From: Candidatus Cloacimonadota bacterium | GTDB taxonomy: Bacteria > Cloacimonadota > Cloacimonadia > Cloacimonadales > Cloacimonadaceae | Reading direction: 5' to 3' | Length of the DNA: 47,441 nucleotides | NCBI GenBank assembly: GCA_020532215.1 | Contig: JAJBBF010000053.1 | Location: forward strand, 1 to 47,441 | Shown: one piece after another, positions 38,069 through 46,346 of the stretch | Layout of the letters: each line of letters begins with the position of its first letter | Position numbering within the stretch: the stretch's first letter is position 1 | Position numbers and translations under genes: made by a program | Notes under the pieces: model-generated | What the model was told of the DNA's origin: nothing | The model's input: only the letters and a program-made list of their open reading frames with translations | The model's database searches: none

Positions 38069-38911
38069 TTAGAATTTGTAGCCAAGATTCCCGTAGAGGG
38101 TACCCGGCAGGACCGCGTGAGTGGAATAAGAGAGGTCAAGCTCGATGCCTCTTACGTTCAGGCCGATGCCGGCGTTCCAGGTGGCGGGGTTGGAATGGAC
38201 GCCGAAACGCACCGCCAGCGGTTCAAAGAGGCGAACTTCCACGCCGCCCATGAATTCGGTTTCCTTGGCGAAGTCTTTTTTCACTTCGATGCTGGTGATC
38301 ACGTTTTCATAGGGGATGTAGGAAACTCCCAGGGCCAGTTTGCTGGGCAGGGTATGCTGGTTGGTGTCGCCCATCACGGCCTGGTTGAGGTTGCTTACGC
38401 TGAAACCCAGCTTGGTGCGGCCATGCAGGAAGGCGGTGGCGCCGAAATCGATCCCGATGGCGTCGTCAGTCTCTTCCTCGATGAATTGCAGGCGGTGGTA
38501 GTTCACGCTGTAGCCAACGCTGATCTGGGAATGGATGTCCTTCTGCAGATTGAAGGCGTGGCCAGCGGTCCAGATCTGTTCGCTCATCAGGTTTTCGTCT
38601 TCGAAAGCCACGTCGAACAGCCGGGCGCCAAAGGCCAGGGTGCCAAGCTTTTTGGGCAGTTGGAAACCCAGCGCGGCGGTTTTATACTCGGAGAAGGGCT
38701 TGCCGTAGAGCTGGCTGAAGCCGACCTGAACTTCCAATTCCAGGTTCGTGAGCCCGGCGGGGTTGAAATAGAGGGAGTTCACGTCATCCGCCACGCCGGT
38801 GTAGGCTCCGCCCATGCCGCGGGCCCGGGCCGAGGGGATGTAATCGTCGAACACAGCCAGCAGCAGGGCCGTCTGGATCAGGATGAGGGTGATGAATAAG
38901 ATCTTTTTCAT
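38069..38911 (-). CDS. PorV/PorQ-like (UPF0164) outer-membrane barrel
   Basis: 280 residues. Signal peptide MKKILFITLILIQTALLLAV; then SARARGMGGAYTGVADDVNSLYFNPAGL, the family N-terminal block. The rest is alternating beta strands with terminal Phe (GNLGYKF). GGGAGAAA precedes the ATG. It lies 16 nt after the OB-fold T9SS cargo gene, the same cargo-then-barrel order as the giant operon. It may be a T9SS shuttle-type component; this role is inferred. Confidence 0.8.
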   Translation of the reverse strand: MKKILFITLILIQTALLLAVFDDYIPSARARGMGGAYTGVADDVNSLYFNPAGLTNLELEVQVGFSQLYGKPFSEYKTAALGFQLPKKLGTLAFGARLFDVAFEDENLMSEQIWTAGHAFNLQKDIHSQISVGYSVNYHRLQFIEEETDDAIGIDFGATAFLHGRTKLGFSVSNLNQAVMGDTNQHTLPSKLALGVSYIPYENVITSIEVKKDFAKETEFMGGVEVRLFEPLAVRFGVHSNPATWNAGIGLNVRGIELDLSYSTHAVLPGTLYGNLGYKF

Positions 38912-38927
38912 GTTTTTCTCCCTGCGC

Positions 38928-40361
38928 TTACTTAAGGATGGATTTGATGACCACCGGCTGCACCGTGACTTCCTTGAGGCCGGTGCTGCGCTCTATCACT
39001 TCCAGATGGCAGTAATAAAGGCCGATGGGCAGGCGGTTCATCATGTAATCCCGGCCGTCCCACTGGAAACTTTCGATGCCGAGGGCGTTGCTGATATTGC
39101 GGTTCACGGGAGTTGCCACCAGGCGTCCCTGGGCGTCGTAGATGCGCACGATCGCCTTTACGTTGATCCCCGCAGCCGAGGTCTTGCAGCCATATTCGAT
39201 GGTGATTTTCTCGTTCAGCTCCGGGTTGAAGATGTTGCGGGCGTTATTGGGATTGGTGATGTTCAGCCAGGCGATGCTGCTGCGGATGGGGACCAGCAGC
39301 TTGCCGTTGTTCAGGGATTGGATGGCGGTGGCGTCGTAGGAAAAGGAAACCAGCTCGATCACCGATTCTCCATAGCTGGTGGGGGTAACGTTCAGTTTAA
39401 AAAGCACCTGGTCGTCGCTTGTGGAAGTGATCGGCTCTTGGGATTGGTAAACCACATAGAGCGAATCACCGGCCACCGATAGCGTGTATTGCGGATCGAA
39501 AGCTGTCATGGTTTCGGTGATATCCAGGCTGTTGAACTGCACCTTGTCCGGATCGAGGCGGATATAGGCGCTGTAGGAAGCCACGCCCCATTCAGGTTTG
39601 AGGCGCGAGGTGAGGATGTTCACCTCCACCGGGGTGTCGATCTCGGCGTTGGTAGTCTGCACGCGCACCGTGGCGTTGGAGACATCGTCGATCTGGACCA
39701 GGTCTGTCATTTCGCGGGGATTTACTCCGAAATAGCTGAAGGAATAATCCACCACACCCTGGATGCGGGCCCAGTTTTGACCCACGCTCATCTGCGGCCA
39801 GGAAAAGCCGCTGCGGGGAAAACACTGGTCATCGATCTGGCAGGCGCCGCTGCCGTCGGTCACATAAAACTCGCCATAGTTATTGGGAGTGGCGGTGATG
39901 GTGAGGTTTTCCACCTTCACGAAAACGCTTTCCCACTGCTCGGCATCCGGCCCGGTGAGGCTGCCTGTGGTGATCTGGGTCGCCGGAGGCAGAGGATTGC
40001 CCTGGCTTAACACCTGGAAACCGGTGGTCGGAGACATTTCGGTGAATTCGTAGTACTCGGTGATGGTGCCCGTTACTTGAACAAGGTCGCCGCGCTGGGG
40101 CGCGTATTGGTTCGTAAAGATCAAAAGCCCGCTCCAGGGGCCGCCTTCGGGATCCGAGATCACGAAACCCTTGTTCGTTGTGCTGGTGCCGGTGTAAAAC
40201 ACTTCGGCCACCACGATGCCTTCCACCGTTACCACGCTGCCAGAATAAGGCGAAGCGCCGCTGGCCGCGGTGGTGTACTGGACGTCATAGCAGCTCAGCG
40301 GGTCTGCCACCAGCAGGCCGGAAACTGCCAGTGCCAGGACGCAAAGTAAAATGTATTTCAT
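38928..40361 (-). CDS. Secreted OB-fold protein with T9SS sorting domain
   Basis: 477 residues. Signal peptide MKYILLCVLALAVSGLLVADP; then an OB-fold region as seen beside extracellular nucleases (VVTVEGIVVAEVFY, GDLVQVTGTITEYYEFTEM, ARIQGVVDYSFSYF) at about 30-215. A cohesin-like beta domain follows (about 220-360), then a FlgD-like T9SS sorting domain (VRIYDAQGRLV, FQWDGRDYMMNRLPIGLYYCHLE). No nuclease catalytic domain is present. Its ATG directly follows the lspA stop with AAGGAG inside the lspA end. Location well supported, role unknown. Confidence 0.85.
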   Translation of the reverse strand: MKYILLCVLALAVSGLLVADPLSCYDVQYTTAASGASPYSGSVVTVEGIVVAEVFYTGTSTTNKGFVISDPEGGPWSGLLIFTNQYAPQRGDLVQVTGTITEYYEFTEMSPTTGFQVLSQGNPLPPATQITTGSLTGPDAEQWESVFVKVENLTITATPNNYGEFYVTDGSGACQIDDQCFPRSGFSWPQMSVGQNWARIQGVVDYSFSYFGVNPREMTDLVQIDDVSNATVRVQTTNAEIDTPVEVNILTSRLKPEWGVASYSAYIRLDPDKVQFNSLDITETMTAFDPQYTLSVAGDSLYVVYQSQEPITSTSDDQVLFKLNVTPTSYGESVIELVSFSYDATAIQSLNNGKLLVPIRSSIAWLNITNPNNARNIFNPELNEKITIEYGCKTSAAGINVKAIVRIYDAQGRLVATPVNRNISNALGIESFQWDGRDYMMNRLPIGLYYCHLEVIERSTGLKEVTVQPVVIKSILK

Positions 40362-40919
40362 CTATTGCTCCTTGTCTGATAAATTTATCTCTGGGTTGGG
40401 AAGAGGCTTCGGAGCTTTCTTCCCGCTTAAAAAGATCATATCCACGATAAGCAGGCACATGGCTATGAAGATGGCGCTGTCCGCGATGTTGAACACGGGG
40501 AAGCGCTCCATGCCCCGGATCAGATCGGGGATGTCAAAACTGATAAAATCCGTAACCGCGCCCAGGATCGGCCTGTCGATGAGGTTGTTGCCGATGGCAC
40601 CGCCCAGCACCAAACCGAAGGCCACCACCTGGATCTTGTGGGTGGCGCGGCTCAGCAGCCAGAGGATGAAAATCACCGCCAGCACCGACGTGCCGATGAA
40701 AAAAGCCTTGTTCCAAAGCGGATTGGGCAAAGACAAGCTGAAAGCGGCCCCGGTGTTCTCCAAATGGCCGATCTGCAAAAAATCGCCCCACAGTTTTTCT
40801 CCGACCTTGATCCAGCTGCCCCTGGGAATGCTGCTCCGCACCACAAGTTTACTCACCTGGTCCGCGATGATGACGGCGGCCATGATGATGAAGGCTGGAT
40901 ATCTTTTGGGTCTTTCCAT
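40362..40919 (-). CDS. lspA: Lipoprotein signal peptidase II
   Basis: 185 residues with four membrane helices. Catalytic Asp pair visible as Asp115 in GGAIGNNLIDR and Asp147 in FNIADSAI; IADQVSKL and NTGAAFS are further motifs. It cleaves prolipoproteins, such as the one at the left edge. Three nt after the DksA-like gene and abutting the OB-fold cargo gene. Confidence 0.97.
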   Translation of the reverse strand: MERPKRYPAFIIMAAVIIADQVSKLVVRSSIPRGSWIKVGEKLWGDFLQIGHLENTGAAFSLSLPNPLWNKAFFIGTSVLAVIFILWLLSRATHKIQVVAFGLVLGGAIGNNLIDRPILGAVTDFISFDIPDLIRGMERFPVFNIADSAIFIAMCLLIVDMIFLSGKKAPKPLPNPEINLSDKEQ

Positions 40920-40922
40920 GCT

Positions 40923-41324
40923 CTATTTTTTCTGCCGGCGCTTCTTGTCTTCCATCTTGGCCATGCAATCGATGCAATACTTGGCGTAAGGGATGATCTC
41001 CAGCCGCGTTTCCTTGATATTATCCCCGCACATTTCGCAGACCCCGTAATTGCCTTCGTAGATCTTGCGCAAGGCTTCGTTGAGCAGGCGGATCTTATCA
41101 CGCTCCTGTTCCATCAGCATCACGGTCTGTTCCATGCGGTTCGTGTCCGAACCCTGGTCCGCCTGATGGTAGGCGTAGGAAGAGAGGTCGCCGCTGCTTT
41201 CGCGGGCTCCTATACTCTGGTCTTTGTTTATGTCCTCGACGTAGGCAACGCTTTCCTTAAGCTCCTTCTGGATTAGTTCTTCGAACTTCTTAAGTTTCTT
41301 TTCTGTCAATGGTTTAGCCGCCAT
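40923..41324 (-). CDS. DksA/TraR-family zinc-finger protein
   Basis: 133 residues. A coiled-coil N-terminal half precedes a C4 zinc finger: CEMCG...YCIDC. The family binds the RNA polymerase secondary channel and alters initiation, with or without ppGpp. AGGAG precedes the ATG. It is first of the lspA-cargo-barrel run and has a promoter candidate upstream. In the coiled-coil tip I see ADQGSD rather than the DxxDxA of E. coli DksA, so activity may differ. Confidence 0.85.
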   Translation of the reverse strand: MAAKPLTEKKLKKFEELIQKELKESVAYVEDINKDQSIGARESSGDLSSYAYHQADQGSDTNRMEQTVMLMEQERDKIRLLNEALRKIYEGNYGVCEMCGDNIKETRLEIIPYAKYCIDCMAKMEDKKRRQKK

Positions 41325-41363
41325 CGGTCACTCCTGTGCTTCTAACATTTAATACGATTTTTC

Positions 41364-41392
41364 CGTTTATCTGATCGAGCCACTTATGTCAA
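41364..41392 (-). promoter_or_regulatory. Candidate promoter of the dksA-like/lspA run
   Basis: TTGACA, 17 nt, TAAACG on the minus strand, 40-68 nt upstream of the DksA-like ATG. The -35 is perfect, the -10 only partial. Confidence 0.4.
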
Positions 41393-41410
41393 TAAAAATA
41401 TCCATGGCCC

Positions 41411-42226
41411 TTAGTTGAGGCCACTTACGAAAGCGGTGATGATTGTGATCAGCTGGGCGGAGGCTTTGTCCGCGTTGGCGCGGATCTCCTCCTGGGAATG
41501 GACCTCGTTGTGGAACAGGTTGCTGTAGTTGGTCACCACGGAAAAGGCCAGGACCCCCATCCCGGCGTGCCGGGCGGCGATCACTTCCGGAACGGTGGAC
41601 ATGCCCACCAGATCGGCTCCCAGGCTGGCAAAGGCCGCACATTCCGCCCGGGTCTCCAAACTGGGGCCGGTAACGGCAACATAGACGCCCTTGTTCAATG
41701 GTATGCCCTCGTGCCGGGCGATCTGCGCGCAGGTTTCAGCGTAGCGCGGATCGTAAGGCTCGTTCAGGCTGGGAAAGCGTTCACCCAGTTCGCCGTCGTT
41801 TTCGCCGATCAGCGGATTGGTTCCCATGAAATTGATGTGGTCGGCCAGCATCACGATCGAGCCGGGGGCCAGTTCTTCGCGCAGGCTGCCGGAGGCGTTG
41901 GTTACGATCAGGGTTTGGACCCCCAGGCTGGCCAGCACCCGGGTGGGGAAAACCACCGCGGACATCGGATGGCCTTCGTAATAGTGGAAACGCCCTTGCA
42001 GGTAGAGCACTTTGGTGCCTCCCAGTTCGCCCAGGATCAGGTTTCCCTTGTGGGAGGGAGCGGTGCTGCTGGCAAAGCCGGGGATCTCGCCATAGGGGAT
42101 CTGGAATAGGATCCGGCCCCGCTCGGCAATGCCGTTCAGTCCCGTGCCCAGGATCAGGGCCACCTTCGGAACCTCGGGCAGGCGCTGCTTCAGCCAGTCC
42201 GCCGTTTGCTTGCAGGCGCCGTTCAT
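41411..42226 (-). CDS. punA: Purine nucleoside phosphorylase (PNP-I, trimeric type)
   Basis: 271 residues. ILGTGLNGIA (phosphate-binding loop), LQGRFHYYEGHP, TNASGSLRE, INFMGTNPL and GPSLETRAEC...VGMSTVPEVIAARH are the PNP class I motifs. It splits purine ribonucleosides to base and ribose-1-phosphate. It overlaps the DivIVA stop by 4 nt, last of tdk-yggT-divIVA-punA; the pairing with tdk suggests nucleotide salvage. Confidence 0.93.
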   Translation of the reverse strand: MNGACKQTADWLKQRLPEVPKVALILGTGLNGIAERGRILFQIPYGEIPGFASSTAPSHKGNLILGELGGTKVLYLQGRFHYYEGHPMSAVVFPTRVLASLGVQTLIVTNASGSLREELAPGSIVMLADHINFMGTNPLIGENDGELGERFPSLNEPYDPRYAETCAQIARHEGIPLNKGVYVAVTGPSLETRAECAAFASLGADLVGMSTVPEVIAARHAGMGVLAFSVVTNYSNLFHNEVHSQEEIRANADKASAQLITIITAFVSGLN

Positions 42227-42804
42227 GAGAGCTGGTTGTCTTCCACCGGAGCTTTGGCGTTGGGGTTGATCTCTTCCTTGATCTGCTTGAAATCCGAATC
42301 CAGCAGATGCTCCGGGGGACGGTTCAGCAGAGGGTCTTTTTCGATGCGGTCCTGAAAGGTGTTCAATTCGCTTCTGAACTGCATCAGAAACTGGCGTTTT
42401 TCCTCTTTGAGCTGGATATATTGCTGTTCCAGCACGCCCAGATACTGCTTGGCTTCCTGGATCGCGCGCTTGGCCTTGAGCTCGGCTTCGTGGATGATGT
42501 TTTCCGCTTCCTTGCGGGCGTTGGAGATGATATCCGCCTTGGTCTTTTCGGCAAATACCAGAGTGCGGCTGATCAGCTCTTCCCGCCGTTTCAGCTCTTC
42601 CACCGCCGATCCGGCCTGAACCGCTTCCTGCCTAACCTCCACCTGCATCTGCTCGCGCCGGCGCAATTCCTTTTCCTGCCGCGCCTGGTACTCTTCCAGT
42701 TCCAGGGCCAGGTCTTCCAGGTACTGCTTCACTTCCTTTTTGCTGTAGCCGAACATGGAGCCCGAAAACTCCTGATGGCGTATGTCTGTGGGAAACAGTG
42801 ACAC
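42223..42804 (-). CDS. DivIVA-domain coiled-coil protein
   Basis: 193 residues from GTG 42804, which has GGGAGGA just upstream; the track begins four codons earlier. The N-terminal LFPTDIRHQEFSGSMFGYSKKEVKQYLEDL matches the DivIVA membrane/lipid-binding domain (IRxxEF...GY...V..FL). Then a long coiled coil (about 45-160). Such proteins mark curved membranes at poles or septa. Next to yggT, as in many Gram-positives. Confidence 0.85.
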   Translation of the reverse strand: MSLFPTDIRHQEFSGSMFGYSKKEVKQYLEDLALELEEYQARQEKELRRREQMQVEVRQEAVQAGSAVEELKRREELISRTLVFAEKTKADIISNARKEAENIIHEAELKAKRAIQEAKQYLGVLEQQYIQLKEEKRQFLMQFRSELNTFQDRIEKDPLLNRPPEHLLDSDFKQIKEEINPNAKAPVEDNQLS

Positions 42805-42820
42805 AATTCCTCCCAATTGT

Positions 42821-43078
42821 TTAGCTTATTCTTCTTAACAGAGTGATTACTATCTGGATCAGAATGATCGCCACCACGGGCGAAAGATCCACACCCATAT
42901 TTGGCATGATCCTGCGGATGGGGCCCAGAACCGGCTCCGTGATCCGCACCAGCCACAGATAGATCCGGTTGCGGAAATCCCGCACGAACCAGCTCATCAA
43001 AGCGCGGATTATGATCAGCACCACATACAGGTCCAGCAGGGCGATGATCAGTTCCACGAATCTGCCGCTCACGTTCAT
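42821..43078 (-). CDS. yggT: YggT-family membrane protein
   Basis: 85 residues from ATG 43078; the track's first 38 residues are tdk shadow. Two membrane helices surround IRALMSWFVRDFRNRIYLWLVRITEPVLGPIRRIMP, the YggT signature. A role near cell-division sites has been suggested for the family. Overlaps the tdk stop by 4 nt (ATGA). Confidence 0.9.
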   Translation of the reverse strand: MNVSGRFVELIIALLDLYVVLIIIRALMSWFVRDFRNRIYLWLVRITEPVLGPIRRIMPNMGVDLSPVVAIILIQIVITLLRRIS

Positions 43079-43635
43079 TCCAGCACCTCGTGGCAATTGC
43101 GGCAGCGGGCTTCGTAAGCCTCCGTGCTGCCCACCAGGATCTGTACGTCTTGGTGCACGGTGCGCTGGGTGCGGTTGGCCGGATTGCCGCATTTTACGCA
43201 GATGGCCAGGTTTTTGGTTACATACTCCGCCACCGCCATCAGCTGCGGCATGCTGCCGAAGGGTTTGCCGGTGTAATCCTGGTCCAGTCCGGCCACGATC
43301 ACCCGATAGCCCTTGTCCGCCAGATCGTTGCAGACATCCACTATCGAGGCGTCGAAAAACTGCGCTTCATCGATGGCCACGATCTTCACTCCGTCTTTCA
43401 GATAGCCATAGATCTCGCCGGGCGCGGAGATCGGCACGGAAGGCGCTTGCATCTGGGAATGGGAGACAATGTTGTTGGCGTCGTAACGGTCATCGAGGGC
43501 GGGTTTGAAAACCAAAAGCGGTTGCCGCGCGTATTCGGCCCTGCGGATGCGGCGGATCAGTTCCTCTGTTTTGCCGCTGAACATGCTGCCGCAGATCACT
43601 TCGATCCAGCCGGTCTTCTGATTTATGATGTTCAC
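43075..43635 (-). CDS. tdk: Thymidine kinase
   Basis: 186 residues. P-loop GSMFSGKT (16-23), catalytic Glu90 in IDEAQFF, lasso zinc cysteines CVKCG and CRNCH. Type II thymidine kinase, phosphorylating thymidine to dTMP. AGGAG precedes the ATG by about 11 nt. First of the tdk-yggT-divIVA-punA run. Confidence 0.96.
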   Translation of the reverse strand: MNIINQKTGWIEVICGSMFSGKTEELIRRIRRAEYARQPLLVFKPALDDRYDANNIVSHSQMQAPSVPISAPGEIYGYLKDGVKIVAIDEAQFFDASIVDVCNDLADKGYRVIVAGLDQDYTGKPFGSMPQLMAVAEYVTKNLAICVKCGNPANRTQRTVHQDVQILVGSTEAYEARCRNCHEVLE

Positions 43636-43713
43636 GGATACTCCTAAAAAATAAAATTCCAGAAAGGGTCAATCTTGCCAGCGCCCCGATTTTGTCAATC
43701 GATAAAGTGCCGC

Positions 43714-44451
43714 TTACCGCCGGTAAAGGTGATGCGCGATGATCCCCGCTGCCACGGCCACATTCAGGGATTCCATCTCCTCCCCCATCTCGATCCGCAA
43801 GGTCTTGGCAGCCAATGCCTTGATCTCGTTTGAGATACCCCGCGCTTCGGAACCCAGCACTATCACCGTGGGCCGGCCCTCCTCAGGGCTGTATGAGCGC
43901 AAAGGCTCGCCGGAGGCGGCTTCGGTGAGGATCAGCTCCGCCTTCAGATCCTTCAGCTGAGCTGCGCCCAGAATCTGGAATGGGACTCTGAAAACGCTGC
44001 CCAGGGAAGCCCGGATCACCTTGGGCGAAGATACTTCCACGCAGTCCGCGGACAGCAGCAGGCAGTCCAGATCAAAGGACGCGGCGATCCTGAAGATGGT
44101 GCCCAGGTTGCCCGGATCGCTGATCCCGTCCAGGTAAAATGCCTGCCTGAACTGCACTGGCCGCTCCCGCGGCAGCTCAAACAACGCAGCCGATCCTTGA
44201 GGATGATCGCTGCCGCAGATCTTGCCCAGTTCCCAATCCCGGAGTTGGAAAGCGGGAACACTGGCCCAGAGAGGGGAGCTGCCTTCAGTGAGATACTGCT
44301 CCAGGGGCTCGATGCCCCAATCCCGCAACTGACGCAGGCTGCGCAGACCCTCCACCACCACCTTGCCCTCGCTCAGCCGCCATTTTTTCTGCTGCAGTTT
44401 GCCCAGTTCCCGCCTTCTGTTTTGGCTGAGTTCCCTGGTTTTTTGCTCCAC
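43714..44451 (-). CDS. SpoU (TrmH/RlmB)-family RNA 2'-O-methyltransferase
   Basis: 245 residues. An N-terminal substrate-binding part (about 1-90; VVVEGLRSLRQL) and a SPOUT knot with motif 1 DGISDPGNLGTIFRIAASF, motif 2 VIVLGSEARGIS and motif 3 IEMGEEMESLNVAVAAGI. Methylates ribose in rRNA or tRNA; substrate unclear. It starts at the edge of the DnaA-box region. Confidence 0.92.
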   Translation of the reverse strand: MEQKTRELSQNRRRELGKLQQKKWRLSEGKVVVEGLRSLRQLRDWGIEPLEQYLTEGSSPLWASVPAFQLRDWELGKICGSDHPQGSAALFELPRERPVQFRQAFYLDGISDPGNLGTIFRIAASFDLDCLLLSADCVEVSSPKVIRASLGSVFRVPFQILGAAQLKDLKAELILTEAASGEPLRSYSPEEGRPTVIVLGSEARGISNEIKALAAKTLRIEMGEEMESLNVAVAAGIIAHHLYRR

Positions 44452-44474
44452 TTTTCCAATCTCCTGAATTTCAG

Positions 44475-44592
44475 TTATCTACGCACTTATCCACAAAATC
44501 CGTGGATTATCCACATTTTGCAATCCACTGTCCCGCAATGCTATATCCGGTTGTTGCTTACTTTCCACAAAGTTATCCACAGTTTATCCACA
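44475..44592 (+). other. DnaA-box cluster, candidate replication origin (oriC)
   Basis: Four exact TTATCCACA boxes on the plus strand at 44487, 44507, 44573 and 44584, plus weaker TTATCTACG (44475) and CTTTCCACA (44561). Boxes 44561, 44573 and 44584 are 12 and 11 bp apart, close to one helical turn. The 162-bp gap has no ORF. No dnaA or dnaN is nearby and no clear unwinding element is seen, so a DnaA-regulated or DnaA-titration site is the main alternative. Confidence 0.65.
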
Positions 44593-44613
44593 AAGTTCGC
44601 AAGACCGCTTTGA

Positions 44614-46323
44614 CTATAGAATTGCGAGTTTCAGGCGGCATGATCGTTTACCAACATTTAGGCTGAGGATAAAGATTCCGCGGCCCAGTTTGCGGAACTC
44701 CGGCTCGGCCGAGAGCAGCCAAATCCCCTCGCCGGGTTCGGCTTGGACGAAACTTTTACTCAAAACCTTCTGTCCCCGCGAGTTGTAAAGCTTCAGCTCC
44801 ACCGTTCCGGTGCTCCCCTCCGGCAGATACCACTTCGCGGAGGCCAGCGCTCTGCTGCTCACAGGATTCGGCGCCACCAGCAATTCCAATCCCGGCTCCG
44901 CGTAATCATAAGCCACATAGAGAGAATCGGAAATGGCGCCCCAGGGATTGACAGCCTCGATCTCCAGCCAGCCGGGGCCGCTGACGGGAACCCAGGCATA
45001 GAAAGTACTCTGGCCGAACTCCGGTTTTATAAAGATGGCTTCGCCGCCCTCCACCCAGGGGCGGGGTTTCACAATGTACCACAGCGAATCGGGATAGACC
45101 GGCTGTCTCAGTTCCAGCCTCAGGTTCGACAGCACCATACCCTGGCTCACCAGCTCCGGCGCGGGCGGCTGACCATGCGGGCCGTAAACCCGGTGCAGGA
45201 TCTGGAACCAGCGGTATTGCGCGAATTCCAGCTGGGCGTAGCGGTTCCACCAAACGTCGTAGTACTGCTGGTTGGCAGGAAACCACAGCGCCGCGGAACC
45301 CACCTCATGCGCGATGTTCAGGCTGCCGGAAGACACCACGCAGGTCTCCCATTTATCCTTCAGCGGACCCAAACCAGGCTCCCAGGTTTCACCCCAGGCC
45401 TCATCCATCCTGGAAAGCAATTCGCCAACATCGATGTCGTTGTAGCCGGTTCCCATTTCCCAACATTCGCTTCGGACCGGCAGCATGCCCATCGGCCAGT
45501 AACAGGATTTGCCGAGGAAAAAGTCCCGGAAAGCGCTGAAAAAGCTATTCAGTGAAGAGGTCCGTACTGCCGAGCAGGTGATGGGGAGGCTCAGATTGCC
45601 CGGATTCTGGCTTCCGCCGGCTTCATAGGATTCCAGATACGTTTGGCTGATCTGGCCCGCCACAGCTTCCGGATCATCGCTGCTGAACAGCGGGATCATG
45701 TCCTGATAGGGAAATCCGGCCACCGGTACCAATTCCTCCGAACCAACCACCAGATCTGCCGCGTCGACCACTTCGGCCAGCACTTCCAGGCTCTGCATGC
45801 TGCAGGCGTCAAAAACCAATATGTCCAGAGGCGGAATTCCGGTCAGGGCTTCCTGCAATTCGCCTTCGGAAACGCTGATCAGCGATTGCGAGCCCTCGTC
45901 CGGGCAGATCCATTTTGTTTCGCCATCCTTGAACCAATTGTCTCCATGGCCCCAGATCACCAGCATTTTCCGCTGGGAGGGATAGCGCTGAAAGCCCCAA
46001 TTGATAAAGTCTTTCAATGTTTGGGGATCGCCGCTGTCGATCGGGCCAAGATCCTCCAGCAACGGCGAAGAAATGTATGGAAGCGCGTCGGGGCGGATCT
46101 TGCGGCGCTGGCCGCCGGGATGTTCCGAATCCACCGGCATGTCCGATTGCACGATCAGGTCGAGGTTCGTGGGCTGGGGCACGGACTCCATGGCGTTGAT
46201 GTCCTGCGCGGCGTTTTGCCAGAGGTTGTTGTCCGCGGCCATATAGACCAGCACGGTCCAGTCCGCGGCGCCCAGGGGAAACAGTAAAGCGGATCCCAGG
46301 ATCGCAAGCAGTATCCGTTTCAC
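44614..46323 (-). CDS. Clostripain-family (C11) cysteine protease with T9SS sorting domain
   Basis: 569 residues from GTG 46323. This codon follows GAGGGGTGA and begins a signal peptide (VKRILLAILGSALLFPLGAAD). The track's TTG at 46350 overlaps the buk stop and is less likely. Catalytic His near 123 (WGHGDNWF) and Cys near 172 (FDACSMQ) match the clostripain/C11 dyad. A beta domain follows. The C-terminus (LLVAPNPVSSR...LKLYNSRGQKVL...GIFILSLNVG) is a T9SS sorting domain. Likely a surface or secreted protease that feeds peptide fermentation. It lies 23 nt after butyrate kinase. Confidence 0.88.
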   Translation of the reverse strand: MKRILLAILGSALLFPLGAADWTVLVYMAADNNLWQNAAQDINAMESVPQPTNLDLIVQSDMPVDSEHPGGQRRKIRPDALPYISSPLLEDLGPIDSGDPQTLKDFINWGFQRYPSQRKMLVIWGHGDNWFKDGETKWICPDEGSQSLISVSEGELQEALTGIPPLDILVFDACSMQSLEVLAEVVDAADLVVGSEELVPVAGFPYQDMIPLFSSDDPEAVAGQISQTYLESYEAGGSQNPGNLSLPITCSAVRTSSLNSFFSAFRDFFLGKSCYWPMGMLPVRSECWEMGTGYNDIDVGELLSRMDEAWGETWEPGLGPLKDKWETCVVSSGSLNIAHEVGSAALWFPANQQYYDVWWNRYAQLEFAQYRWFQILHRVYGPHGQPPAPELVSQGMVLSNLRLELRQPVYPDSLWYIVKPRPWVEGGEAIFIKPEFGQSTFYAWVPVSGPGWLEIEAVNPWGAISDSLYVAYDYAEPGLELLVAPNPVSSRALASAKWYLPEGSTGTVELKLYNSRGQKVLSKSFVQAEPGEGIWLLSAEPEFRKLGRGIFILSLNVGKRSCRLKLAIL

Positions 46324-46346
46324 CGTTTCACCCCTCGCCGTTACGC

